Shown piece by piece: positions 48,665-56,840 of a DNA stretch of 64,000 nucleotides (its first letter is position 1; every line of letters begins with the position of its first letter). Position numbers and translations under genes: made by a program. The DNA lies in NCBI GenBank assembly GCA_902725215.1, contig CACUVI010000029.1:184455-248454 (forward strand), in the 5' to 3' direction. Below the pieces are notes generated by a model. The model was not told where the DNA came from. It saw nothing but the letters and a program-made list of their open reading frames with translations, and made no database searches. Source of the DNA: Rhodospirillaceae bacterium LM-1 (GTDB taxonomy: Bacteria; Pseudomonadota; Alphaproteobacteria; Rhodospirillales; WMHbin7).

Positions 48665-49095
48665 TCCATTGCGGCCATTGCGGAAGGGCCATGGCCCCCA
48701 CCTATACCCGCAAGCAGGGGCGTCTTTACCGGTATTATACATGCATGAAGGCGATCAGGTCCGGGCACGGCGAATGCCCGGTGCGCTCGGTGGCGGCAGG
48801 CGAGATCGAGGCCGCTGTCATCGGTCAGGTTCGCGCCTTGCTAAAGGCCACTGAAATCCAGGCTCGGGTCGAACGGCTGGCCGCAGACATTCCGCCCGCC
48901 GACGTGCGCAGCGCTTTGGCGGAATTTGACCGCCTGTGGGATGAACTATTCCCCGCCGAGCAGGCCCGCATACTGGAACTGCTGGTCGAGAAGGTGGCCG
49001 TCCATCCCGGCGACGTCGAGTTGAAGCTTAGGATCGATGGGCTGGCCAGCGTGGTTGCCGATATGAACTCGCAGCGCAAAAGGAAGGCCGCATGA
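48517..49095 (+). pseudogene. serine recombinase, C-terminal fragment
   Basis: From about 48517 one frame reads FKGTSWPGEHEAIIDLATWDKVRAVL, then LIHCGHCGRAMAPTYTRKQGRLYRYYTCMK...HGECPVRSV, a recombinase zinc ribbon (two CxxC-type pairs), then ARVERLAADIPPADVRSALAEFDRLWDELFPAEQARILELLVEKV. This is the C-terminal half of a large serine recombinase. The catalytic N-terminal domain (the Ser nucleophile) and most of the DNA-binding domain are missing, so it is inactive. It marks an old integrative element. Confidence 0.85.
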
Positions 49096-49481
49096 TTTCC
49101 CAGGACACCCTGACCATCCGCATTCCGATGACCATTCGCCGTATCGGCGGGCGCAAGCAGATCATCGTGCCCGAGGGCGAGGGTATTCCGGAGCGCCGTT
49201 GCTCCAAGCCTGACGAGGCGCTGCTGAAGGCGCTCGCACGCGCCTTCAAATGGAAGCGAATGATTGAGGAGGGGCAGGTCCTCTCGCTCAACGAGCTGAC
49301 CGAGGCCGAGAAGCTGAACGGCTCCTATGTCAGCCGCATTCTCCGCCTTACCCTGCTGGCCCCCAATATCGTCGAGGCTAACTGCATAGATATTGACGGT
49401 TCGCTTTCTCCCCTCAGCTTAATTGGTGTATACTCGCTTTTGTTTTGGCAGATCATTGCAGCTGTGGAGATTTTGCTCTAA
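49092..49481 (+). CDS. small protein linked to the serine recombinase, C-terminus altered
   Basis: The ATG overlaps the recombinase-fragment stop. Residues 1-95 (TIRIPMTIRRIGGRKQIIVPEGE and LNELTEAEKLNGSYVSRILRLTLLAPNIVEA) resemble small proteins often encoded after large serine recombinases in alphaproteobacteria, with a helix-turn-helix-like end. After NIVEA, where the expected family tail would continue, the sequence turns hydrophobic (SLLFWQIIAAVEILL), so a junction near position 49380 is likely. It ends as TAATG at the next gene. Confidence 0.5.
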   Translation: MISQDTLTIRIPMTIRRIGGRKQIIVPEGEGIPERRCSKPDEALLKALARAFKWKRMIEEGQVLSLNELTEAEKLNGSYVSRILRLTLLAPNIVEANCIDIDGSLSPLSLIGVYSLLFWQIIAAVEILL

Positions 49482-50476
49482 TGGATCAGCATGATCCAAC
49501 GCCAGAGGCCGCCTTGGATGGCGGCACCAAGAGATGGGAAGACCTTTCCAGTGCTGAGAGAGAGACTTTTTTGCTTGCCGCCTTTTGCGGTAACGAGGCG
49601 TGGCAAAGCGTCGCCAATCATCTCGGCCTCGATCCTGTCTTGGCCCTAAGGCTGGCGACTTCCTTGTGCCACTTGGCATCTCCGCCACAGTCCGAAGATG
49701 AACGCCTGAAGCGCGAACACGCCGCGCTACTATTTCACGGGCGCCGCCCCCTCGGCCTTGCTCTTATCGCGGCCATTTCACTTCGAGATGGCATTCCGCT
49801 CCCGCGTGAACTGGACACTGGCACGGGTTCAATCTCACGGCGGGTTCCGGACGATGTTCTTCATCTGGATGATGACGTGGAGCCGCCAATCCCCCCCCCC
49901 TGTTTGCCTCAAGAAAGGCTTCCCGCCTTATCCAGCCATCCCGGAAGGAACCTGGCCCGCCTGAGATACTTGGCAAAGCTGTCCATGGGCGCGGCGCGGG
50001 CCGGACTTGGCTGGGCAGGGTGGAGGATTGGACATGGCGCCATTTCGCTTGTTCGTGCTTCAAAGGCCGCTGTTCTCGGCTTCAGACAACATAAAGCTGT
50101 GTTGCTCCATCAGCTTGTGGCTTGGAGAGCATCTGCTCTCTTAAGATTGAAGGCGAGAGAACGCCAGTGTCTTCGCATCGCCGCGAAGGATCTGCTCTCG
50201 CCTGCCAGCGAGACGGCTGCGGGCAAGTGGCAGGACATGGGCGAATCGACGAAAAACATGCTCATCGCCTCGGCACTGCGCGGTTATCCTCCCGCCCTCG
50301 CCTTTATCAAGAGCGTCGCGCCCTTTATTCGTTCTCTTCCGAACCAGGATGAAAGGAAAGATCCGCATCTTGCATACGAACCGGAACTGCGTTGCCGCCG
50401 GATTCAAAAGGCTCTCAACCGGCAGAATTCCAGGTTCTTCCGGTTGCTGTGGAGATTTTTTCCGCCTCTTGGCTAG
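49481..50476 (+). CDS. orphan helical protein, unknown function
   Basis: The ATG at 49481 overlaps the previous stop (TAATG) and gives 331 residues. The N-terminal 70 residues look helix-turn-helix-like (ERETFLLAAFCGNEAWQSVANHLGLD). A Pro-rich acidic segment lies near residue 140, followed by long Ala/Leu/Arg-rich helices and a basic C-terminus (RCRRIQKALNRQNSRFFRLLWRF). I see no known family. Coupled to the element remnant upstream, it may be accessory-element cargo. Confidence 0.45.
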   Translation: MDQHDPTPEAALDGGTKRWEDLSSAERETFLLAAFCGNEAWQSVANHLGLDPVLALRLATSLCHLASPPQSEDERLKREHAALLFHGRRPLGLALIAAISLRDGIPLPRELDTGTGSISRRVPDDVLHLDDDVEPPIPPPCLPQERLPALSSHPGRNLARLRYLAKLSMGAARAGLGWAGWRIGHGAISLVRASKAAVLGFRQHKAVLLHQLVAWRASALLRLKARERQCLRIAAKDLLSPASETAAGKWQDMGESTKNMLIASALRGYPPALAFIKSVAPFIRSLPNQDERKDPHLAYEPELRCRRIQKALNRQNSRFFRLLWRFFPPLG

Positions 50477-50519
50477 CGCCAACCTGCTATGGAGGGCTGA
50501 CTGCAAAGGCAATGCAGCC

Positions 50520-50873
50520 CTAGACCTGCGGAGCTTCCACCGACGTCAGCAGCCGCTCAACAAGTTTGCCTTCACGCAAATGCAAGGACAGGATCTCTTC
50601 GATGTCGGCGCTCGTTTTCACTGAATACCAGACGCCTTCAGGATAGATCACCAGCACCGGCCCCTGGCCGCACCGGCCAAGACACCCCGCGTAGTTGAAT
50701 CGGGTCTTTTCGAGATTCATCTCCTTGAAAATCTTGCGGGCGGCCTCCGCCATGTCCTGCGCACCCCTTTCAGCGCACGAACTTGTCGGATGCCCATCTG
50801 GCCGCCGGTTGGTACACATGAAGAGGTGCGCCCGGAAGTGTTCCGCAAGCTTGTTCGAGACGTTGCTGTTCAT
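50520..50873 (-). CDS. thioredoxin-like [2Fe-2S] ferredoxin
   Basis: The ATG at 50873 with AGGAG upstream gives 117 residues. HLFMCTNRRPDGHPTSSCAERGAQ and FNYAGCLGRCGQGPVLVIYPEGVWY hold the four cysteines of the thioredoxin-like [2Fe-2S] ferredoxin fold, as in Frx/Shethna-type proteins. These carry electrons or iron-sulfur clusters. It lies 115 bp downstream of the iron importer gene fbpA-like, which may point to a link with iron handling. Confidence 0.88.
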   Translation of the reverse strand: MNSNVSNKLAEHFRAHLFMCTNRRPDGHPTSSCAERGAQDMAEAARKIFKEMNLEKTRFNYAGCLGRCGQGPVLVIYPEGVWYSVKTSADIEEILSLHLREGKLVERLLTSVEAPQV

Positions 50874-50987
50874 GAAAACCGGCTCCTGTGATGTAGTCTT
50901 CGACTCCGGCAGATGGGGCCCGGAGAATGTCATGGACGCAGCCCCGCCATCCCCTAATCCAGAAGATGGCGGAGGCCGCTTGCCCGC

Positions 50988-52025
50988 TTATCGCCAGCTG
51001 ACCCGGTCGAAGACCCGGATGGCTTGGGCGTTATTCTCGCCCAGCATGGCGACATTCATAGTCTCTTCCTTGAACTCGCCCCAGGCTGAGACAAGTTGCG
51101 AACGCTTGGCGCCCGGCAGCACAGGAAACTCATTATTCACTTCGGCGTAGAATTGCTGCGCCTCGGCCCCCGAGAGGAATTCCATCAGCTTGACCGCTTC
51201 GGCCTTGTTCTTGGCGGATTTGGTGATGCCGGCGCCAGAGATGTTCATGTGCGCGCCGCGCCCTTGCTGGCCGGGCCAGAACAGCGCAACCTTGGCAGCA
51301 GCATCGCGCTCTTCGGCCTTGTCGCTGGTGATCATGCCCGCGAAATAATAGGTGTTGGCAATGGCGATGTCGCACTGGCCTGCCGCGACGGCGGAAATCT
51401 GATCGCGGTCGCCGCCCTGCGGCTTTCTTGCCATGCTCGCGACGATGGCCTTAGACCAAGCTTCGGCCTTTTCCAGACCATCAACGGCAATCATGCCCGC
51501 CAGCAAGGACTGATTATAGGCGGAAGACGAGCTGCGAACGCAAATGCGCCCTTTCCACTTCGGATCGGCAAGATCTTCGAAAGTTGACAGTTCTCCCGGC
51601 TTAACGCGGTCCTTGCTGTAGAAGATCACGCGCGCCCTGGCCGATTGGCCAAACCAGTACCCTTGCGGATCGCGGTACTTGGCGGGCACATTCTTCTCCA
51701 GAACTGAAGATGTGATGGGCTGAAGCAAGCCCTCGACGCGGGCGCGGTTCAGTCGCGCCACATCGGTCGTCTGGAAGATGTCGGCGGGGCTATTGACGCC
51801 TTCGCTTTTAAGCCGCTCGATCAGCTGGTCCTCGCCTGCCGAAAGCAGGTTCACCTTGATGCCGGTCTGTTGCGTGAATTTGTCCAAGATCGGCTTGATC
51901 AGATGATCCTTGCGCGCCGTGTAGACATTGACCTCGGCGGCGGAGGCGGCGTTGAGTGAAGCGCCAACCAGAAGCGCTGCGCCGATTAGGCTGAAGGCGT
52001 AAGAGCGATTGCGGGGCATTCTCAT
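50988..52025 (-). CDS. fbpA: iron(III) ABC transporter, periplasmic binding protein
   Basis: The 345-residue precursor starts at 52025 (AAAGGA upstream) with a signal peptide ending near SAAEVNV. VYTARKDHLIKPILDKFTQQTGI, FQTTDVARLNRA, WFGQSARARVIFYSKDRVKPGEL and AIANTYYFAGM are features of the FbpA/IdiA family. Iron is likely bound through Tyr residues such as NTYYF. It belongs with the permease and ATPase genes directly upstream (order permease, ATPase, binding protein). Confidence 0.9.
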   Translation of the reverse strand: MRMPRNRSYAFSLIGAALLVGASLNAASAAEVNVYTARKDHLIKPILDKFTQQTGIKVNLLSAGEDQLIERLKSEGVNSPADIFQTTDVARLNRARVEGLLQPITSSVLEKNVPAKYRDPQGYWFGQSARARVIFYSKDRVKPGELSTFEDLADPKWKGRICVRSSSSAYNQSLLAGMIAVDGLEKAEAWSKAIVASMARKPQGGDRDQISAVAAGQCDIAIANTYYFAGMITSDKAEERDAAAKVALFWPGQQGRGAHMNISGAGITKSAKNKAEAVKLMEFLSGAEAQQFYAEVNNEFPVLPGAKRSQLVSAWGEFKEETMNVAMLGENNAQAIRVFDRVSWR

Positions 52026-52097
52026 TGTTTGGTCCTTTCTTTGGATACGTGGTGGATTGGTTGCCGTTCAGGCGGGTTGGCGGATTCCCCGAGCCTC

Positions 52098-53330
52098 TCA
52101 GCAGAAACTGCCGAGGCTGGGCGGAGGCGCTTGAACCTCTTCCGGCATCGGCTCCGGGTCGGACTGATCTTCGGCTGGAAAGACATAGGCCTGCGAACGG
52201 TCGAGCTTGATGGAAACGCGCGCACCTTCGATATGGGGCAGCGGTCCTGTCGTCCGGGCGTGGAGATGGATGGGAGCGCCCTGTTCCGAATCGACACGCA
52301 TATGGATCAGGTTTGAGCGTCCCAGCATGTGTGAGACCAGCACAGTGGCGATGCCGTGATCCCCAAGTTCCAAAGAAAGCGCCTCGGGCCTGATCACCAG
52401 ATCGACTTGGTCGCCATCTTTGAAACCAGGAGCAGGAAAGGCGCCGAAAGGAGAATTCACCGCCCCTCCCTTGACCTTGGCGGGAATGCGGTTGACCTCG
52501 CCGAAAAACGACGCGACGAACGAGGCGGCTGGACGCCTGTAGAGTTCCTCTGGCTCGCCTATTTGAACGATGCGCCCGCCTCGCATGATGGCGATGCGAT
52601 CAGCCATGAACATGGCCTCTTCGGGGTCGTGCGTCACCATCAGCACGCAAACGCCCGAGGATTTCAGCACATGCAGGGTTTCGTCGCGGATCTGGTCCCT
52701 GAGCCTCTTATCCAGGCCCGAGAATGGTTCATCAAGCAGCATCAGCATGGGTTTGGGAGCCAGCGCGCGAGCCAGGGCGACGCGCTGCATCTGCCCGCCC
52801 GACAATTGGTGCGGCCAAGCCTCTGCGTAGTTCTCCATGCCGACCTGCTTCAGCATCTCCATCGCCCGCTCGCGGCGTTCCGCCTGGGTCTTGTCGAGGA
52901 TGCCAAAGGCGACATTAGCCAGCACGTTGATGTGCGGAAAAAGCGCATAATCCTGGAAGAGAAATCCAACGCTGCGCTTCTCTGGCGGCACATGAACGCC
53001 CCCGCCGCCGACCACCTGGCCGTTAAGGATGATGCGTCCCTCGACGGGGTTTTCCAAGCCAGCGGCCATGCGCAGCGTCGTCGTCTTGCCACAGCCGGAA
53101 GGCCCTAGCAGACACAGCAGCTCGCCCGGGCGCACGGCGAAGGAGACGTTGTCCACCACGCGAGTCTCGCCATAGGCGCACGAGACTTGATCCATGATAA
53201 GGCATGATGATCCGGGTGGGCAGGGTGCCATGCGCAACGGATCTGCCGCGCAGCCGCCATTGGGATTGAGGGCGCAATGCGGGCCAGGGCCGCAAAGAGC
53301 GGGCTGGGGCTTTGAAAACATCTTGTTCAT
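52098..53330 (-). CDS. fbpC: iron(III) ABC transporter ATPase with Cys-rich N-terminal extension
   Basis: The 410-residue product overlaps the permease stop as ATGA, supporting the start at 53330. Residues 46-295 are a standard ABC domain (Walker A LLGPSGCGKTTTLRMAAG, signature LSGGQMQRVALARAL, Walker B MLLLDEPFSG). Residues 300-390 are a TOBE-like domain. Residues 1-45 are unusual: five cysteines (13, 19, 27, 37, 43) within a Pro/Gly-rich stretch, absent from typical family members. This may bind iron or another metal. A start at the internal Met 46 (53195) would remove it. Confidence 0.9.
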   Translation of the reverse strand: MNKMFSKPQPALCGPGPHCALNPNGGCAADPLRMAPCPPGSSCLIMDQVSCAYGETRVVDNVSFAVRPGELLCLLGPSGCGKTTTLRMAAGLENPVEGRIILNGQVVGGGGVHVPPEKRSVGFLFQDYALFPHINVLANVAFGILDKTQAERRERAMEMLKQVGMENYAEAWPHQLSGGQMQRVALARALAPKPMLMLLDEPFSGLDKRLRDQIRDETLHVLKSSGVCVLMVTHDPEEAMFMADRIAIMRGGRIVQIGEPEELYRRPAASFVASFFGEVNRIPAKVKGGAVNSPFGAFPAPGFKDGDQVDLVIRPEALSLELGDHGIATVLVSHMLGRSNLIHMRVDSEQGAPIHLHARTTGPLPHIEGARVSIKLDRSQAYVFPAEDQSDPEPMPEEVQAPPPSLGSFC

Positions 53331-55033
53331 GATTTGCCTCCTGGGCGTGACCTGGCGACCGCGTAACTCAACATCATGACAGGCAATAGCCCTACCAGAA
53401 CTATGACTAGCGCTGGTGCCGCCGCATCCATCAGCCTCTCGTCCGACGCAAGGGTGAAGGTGCGCACGGCCAGCGTGTCGAAATTCAAGGGGCGCATGAT
53501 AAGCGTGGCCGGAAGCTCCTTCATCACATCCACGAAGACAAGAAGCCCTGCCGTCAGCAGCGAGCCGCGGATCAGCGGAATATGAACGCGGCGCAAGGTT
53601 CCGAACGTCCCTTGGCCCAAGGTTCTGGAAGCGGCCTCCATGGAATTCGTGACTTTGGCCAAGCTGGCCTCGATGCCGTTGAAGGAAACGGCGAGAAAGC
53701 GGACCAGATAGGCGTAGACAAGGGCGGCGATGCTACCGGTCAGCAGTAATCCTGTCGTCACGCCAAAGTGCTCGAAGATGAAACTGGCCAGCGCATTGTC
53801 GATCATTCCCAGTGGAACCAGAGTGCCGACGGCGATCACCGAACCGGGGATCGCATAACCAAGGCTGGCAAGGCGCACGGCAGCGCGGGTGGCGGGCATT
53901 GGGCTCAATCTCTGCGCATAGGCCATCACGACGCCAACGGCAACCGCCGCCAGAGCAGCCACCAGCGCCAGCAGGAAACTGTTGCGCGCCATGGGAAGGA
54001 AATCGAGATTGACCACACTGTGTCGCAGCGACCACCAGGCCAGCACGCTCGCCGGCAGAACAAAACCCAGGAAGACGCCGGTGAAGCTGAAGGTCTGGGC
54101 GGCCAAGCTGCGCCAGCCTCTCAACTGGTAGCCTGGCAAATGCCGGTAGCGCGTGGTCGTGTGGTGAAACTTGGCGACCCCGCGCGAGACGCGCTCGATC
54201 ATCACCAAAGCCAGAACGAACAGCAGCAGTACGGCGCCCAATTGCGCCGCCACGGTCGGCTCGCCAAGACCCAGCCATGTGCGATAGATGCCTGTTGTGA
54301 AAGTATCCACCGCGAAATAGTGAACCGTGCCAAAATCGTTCAGCGTCTCCATCAGCGCCAGAGCGGTTCCGGCAGCTATCGAAGGCCTGGCCAACGGCAG
54401 CGCAACTTTGAAAAACCCCTTCCATGGCCCGCGGCCCAAGGTCCGGCTGGCCTCAAGTACGCAGATCGACTGCTCCAGAAAGGCCGAACGGGCCAGCAGA
54501 TAAACATAGGGATAGAGCACCAGCGACATGACGATGATGGCGCCGCCCAGCGAGCGGATTTCAGGAAACCAGTAGTTCCTAGTCGAGCTCCATCCGAAGA
54601 CCTCTCGAATCGCGCTTTGGACGGGACCGGCGAAGTCAAGAAGCCCGGTGTAGGTATAGGCGACCACGTAGGCAGGCATGGACATCGGCAGCAGCAGCGC
54701 CCATTCGAGAATACCGCGCCCCGGAAAGCGGCACATGGTGACCAGCCACGCCGTTCCAACGCCGCCGACCATGACGCCCACCCCCACACCCAGCATGAGA
54801 AGGACGGAGTTGACGACATAGAGCGGCAGCACCGTTTGCGCCAAATGTTCCCAAACATCGCCGGACGACACGAAGACATGGGCAAGAATAAAGGCAACCG
54901 GCGCACCCACCAGCAGCGCGATGAACACGGTCGAGGCGACCCAACCCGAGCCAGCGCCAAACGGACGCGCGCCCTTAAGGACAGTTAGCAGCTTGCTACC
55001 CCTCACGGCAGAGGCGGCGGCGGTTTCAGTCAT
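53327..55033 (-). CDS. fbpB: iron(III) ABC transporter permease (FbpB-type, fused double permease)
   Basis: The ATG at 55033 with GGAG upstream gives 568 residues and about twelve membrane helices in two similar halves, each with an EAA-type loop (ASRTLGRGPWKGFFKVALPLARPSIAAG and ASRTLGQGTFGTLRRVHIPLIRGSL). This fused permease passes iron released from the binding protein into the cytoplasm using the ATPase. In a magnetotactic organism it would help supply magnetite synthesis, but that link is inferred from context. Confidence 0.92.
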   Translation of the reverse strand: MTETAAASAVRGSKLLTVLKGARPFGAGSGWVASTVFIALLVGAPVAFILAHVFVSSGDVWEHLAQTVLPLYVVNSVLLMLGVGVGVMVGGVGTAWLVTMCRFPGRGILEWALLLPMSMPAYVVAYTYTGLLDFAGPVQSAIREVFGWSSTRNYWFPEIRSLGGAIIVMSLVLYPYVYLLARSAFLEQSICVLEASRTLGRGPWKGFFKVALPLARPSIAAGTALALMETLNDFGTVHYFAVDTFTTGIYRTWLGLGEPTVAAQLGAVLLLFVLALVMIERVSRGVAKFHHTTTRYRHLPGYQLRGWRSLAAQTFSFTGVFLGFVLPASVLAWWSLRHSVVNLDFLPMARNSFLLALVAALAAVAVGVVMAYAQRLSPMPATRAAVRLASLGYAIPGSVIAVGTLVPLGMIDNALASFIFEHFGVTTGLLLTGSIAALVYAYLVRFLAVSFNGIEASLAKVTNSMEAASRTLGQGTFGTLRRVHIPLIRGSLLTAGLLVFVDVMKELPATLIMRPLNFDTLAVRTFTLASDERLMDAAAPALVIVLVGLLPVMMLSYAVARSRPGGKS

Positions 55034-55570
55034 TCCAGGAACTCCGAATAAGCTTATTTTTAACGTGGTTTTGGTGACGCTATCGCAAATGCAAATAGCT
55101 GTCAATATCATCTACGCGATAGATGGGAAGCGGCGCGACGGATTGCCACTGGCTACAACATACTAACTGTGTTGGTATTTTCGAGCGCTTGCCAAGGCGG
55201 CCGGACCCGGACTCCTCCCGCTATGGGCCTTGGGTCGCGCTCCTTCATCGCCGACAACGCCCCGGCCAGCGCCCGGTCCCGCCACTCCGCCAGCTTGGCC
55301 ACCGTGACGTTCAAATCTCGGGCTAGCCGGACGCCCCAGGCACAATGAAATAACTCATGAAATAGAAACTTTATGTAATTATCATCTGCGATGTTGAATA
55401 TAGCTTTCGGCATTTCTCAGTAATTGCTCTCAGTCCAATAAACAAGCAGCAAATAGGTGTTTCTTGATTAAGTAATCTGTAAATAGGCTCGTTGTGATAC
55501 TCAATTCGATCTTTGAAGTAACAGTTGCGCACAACCTAATCGATGATCTTCAAGCATTCGTCTTTGCGAT
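55034..55570. other. gene-poor region with a transposase remnant
   Basis: The stretch is richer in A and T than its surroundings. It holds the fbp operon promoter and, on the minus strand at about 55215-55335, a short coding remnant described separately. Nothing else convincing is seen. Confidence 0.4.
55215..55335 (-). pseudogene. short IS3-like transposase OrfA remnant
   Basis: About 40 codons read VRLARDLNVTVAKLAEWRDRA then LAGALSAMKERDP, resembling the helix-turn-helix part of an IS3-family OrfA (ARELGV...L..WRD-type). Flanking codons do not match, so this is a fragment. It marks the left side of the magnetosome-type islet. The similarity is short, and a chance match cannot be excluded. 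Confidence 0.4.
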
Positions 55571-55759
55571 CTACCAATTCAATTTCATCAATAATTTGTT
55601 ATCTCCTGCCAAAATTGGAGATGGAAGGGTTTTAGAAGGGTCAAACGCTGTGCTGGCGGCCAGCCCGTGGCATGCCTGGCCCGAGCGCACCAGGCGTTCG
55701 GCCAGCTTCTTGAGCAGATCGGCGGCCTCTTGGTCCGGGACTTCCAATTCGATTTTCAA
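55571..55759 (-). CDS. small acidic helical protein or fragment
   Basis: The start is a TTG at 55759, weakly supported. Residues 1-40 read as a charged helix (LEVPDQEAADLLKKLAERL) typical of small cytosolic proteins, then a less orderly tail. In the same frame the codons just upstream, back to about 55857, are open and encode a Gly-rich segment (GGSGGKAGGWGRGGGSRK), so the real protein may be longer with a non-standard start. Unknown function. It follows the AT-hook gene closely. Confidence 0.35.
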   Translation of the reverse strand: MKIELEVPDQEAADLLKKLAERLVRSGQACHGLAASTAFDPSKTLPSPILAGDNKLLMKLNW

Positions 55760-55854
55760 AACCGCCTCCCGAGGCCAGGTCTGATGATCGATTTTGCGGC
55801 TGCCGCCGCCGCGCCCCCAGCCGCCCGCTTTTCCACCTGAGCCACCAGGACGAA

Positions 55855-56175
55855 TCAGAGCGGGTTAGCCGTTTCGTTTTCAGGGATTACCGGTTTTCGC
55901 GGGCGTCCGCGTCCACGCTTTCCACCCGTCGAGCGGCGTTTTGCAGGGATGGCCAATCGATGCGACTTGATCGCGGCGATTATTTCAGCCCGCTCGTAGT
56001 ATATTTTTCCGATATGATATTTGGTACGCCGATCTTCGGGCAGGTGATTGAGAAAACTTGCGCTGAATCCGAATTCCTCGACCACTTGAGAAATCGACAT
56101 GAAGCCCGACGAAGGCTTCGGCAGCAATCGCTGACGGGAAACACGATTTTCTTTTGATGCCTTGGCTTTGGGCAT
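55855..56175 (-). CDS. small putative DNA-binding protein with AT-hook-like C-terminus
   Basis: The ATG at 56175 gives 106 residues. The middle (FMSISQVVEEFGFSASFLNH and IGKIYYERAEIIAAIKSHRL) looks like a helix-turn-helix/MerR-like module. The C-terminus GGKRGRGRPRKPVIP contains the AT-hook core GRPRKP, which binds the minor groove of A/T-rich DNA. A nucleoid or silencing role near an acquired islet would fit but is inference. Confidence 0.5.
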   Translation of the reverse strand: MPKAKASKENRVSRQRLLPKPSSGFMSISQVVEEFGFSASFLNHLPEDRRTKYHIGKIYYERAEIIAAIKSHRLAIPAKRRSTGGKRGRGRPRKPVIPENETANPL

Positions 56176-56322
56176 AGCAATGGCTTCACAACACAGGTGT
56201 TGATGAAGCCACGTACATTTTCGCCCATGGCATGCGGGGATTATCTGCACCCCGCGACTTGAACGGCGACATCTTTTGCAACCGAAAGCAGTTGCAATGC
56301 AGGGGCCGTCCACACATGAGTC

Positions 56323-56757
56323 TTGCCCCTAATCTCTTTGATTGACAGAATAGAACGAGCAGCCCATCGTTTCATGATGGCCGACAGTGATGCTCTTGAA
56401 GAGATTGACCTTAGGGCAGGACAGGTTCTGTTCAACGAAGGGGACGCACCGGACAAAGCCTACGTTGTCCGGAGAGGAAGGCTCGAAGTCTTTCGCATCA
56501 AGCGGCACAAAAGAGTCCATCTCGGTGTTGTCCAGGCCAGCGAGATTGTGGGCGAGATGGCCCTGATCGACGATAAGCCTCGCACCGCCACGGTCAGAGC
56601 CCTTGTCGACTCAAAACTGATTGTCCTCACCCGGGGCAAGCTCTTGTCCAAGATCGACAAGGCGGATCACGTGACAAGGCACCTCCTCACGAAATTCATT
56701 TCTATCATCCGAACGATGGATGAGAAACTGAGCGACGAAATCTCAAAGATTAAGTAA
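56323..56757 (+). CDS. cyclic-nucleotide-binding domain protein without DNA-binding domain
   Basis: This 144-residue protein starts at a TTG at 56323, or at ATG 56374 (alternative). Residues about 25-125 form a CNMP-binding domain: IDLRAGQVLFNEGDAPDKAYVVRRGRLEVF, SEIVGEMALIDDKPRTATVRAL. The second segment contains the R-x-A-T of the phosphate-binding cassette (PRTATVRA), so cyclic-nucleotide binding is plausible. No helix-turn-helix follows, so it may sense a nucleotide and act by protein contacts. It is the first plus-strand gene of the magnetosome-type islet, 83 bp before the Mms6-like gene. Confidence 0.75.
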   Translation: MPLISLIDRIERAAHRFMMADSDALEEIDLRAGQVLFNEGDAPDKAYVVRRGRLEVFRIKRHKRVHLGVVQASEIVGEMALIDDKPRTATVRALVDSKLIVLTRGKLLSKIDKADHVTRHLLTKFISIIRTMDEKLSDEISKIK

Positions 56758-56840
56758 CCGCTAGACCCAAGCCCCCAAGGCTAGTACTTTTGCTCTAACC
56801 GCGCCGTTGTTATAGCCTTCCGATGGATTGGGGATAGTGC

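Noticed and set aside
55077..55103. Possible Fur/Irr-type operator before the iron importer (GCTAT...ATAGC)
   Set aside because: Only the outer 5-bp arms are symmetric and it does not match a known alphaproteobacterial iron box well enough to annotate.
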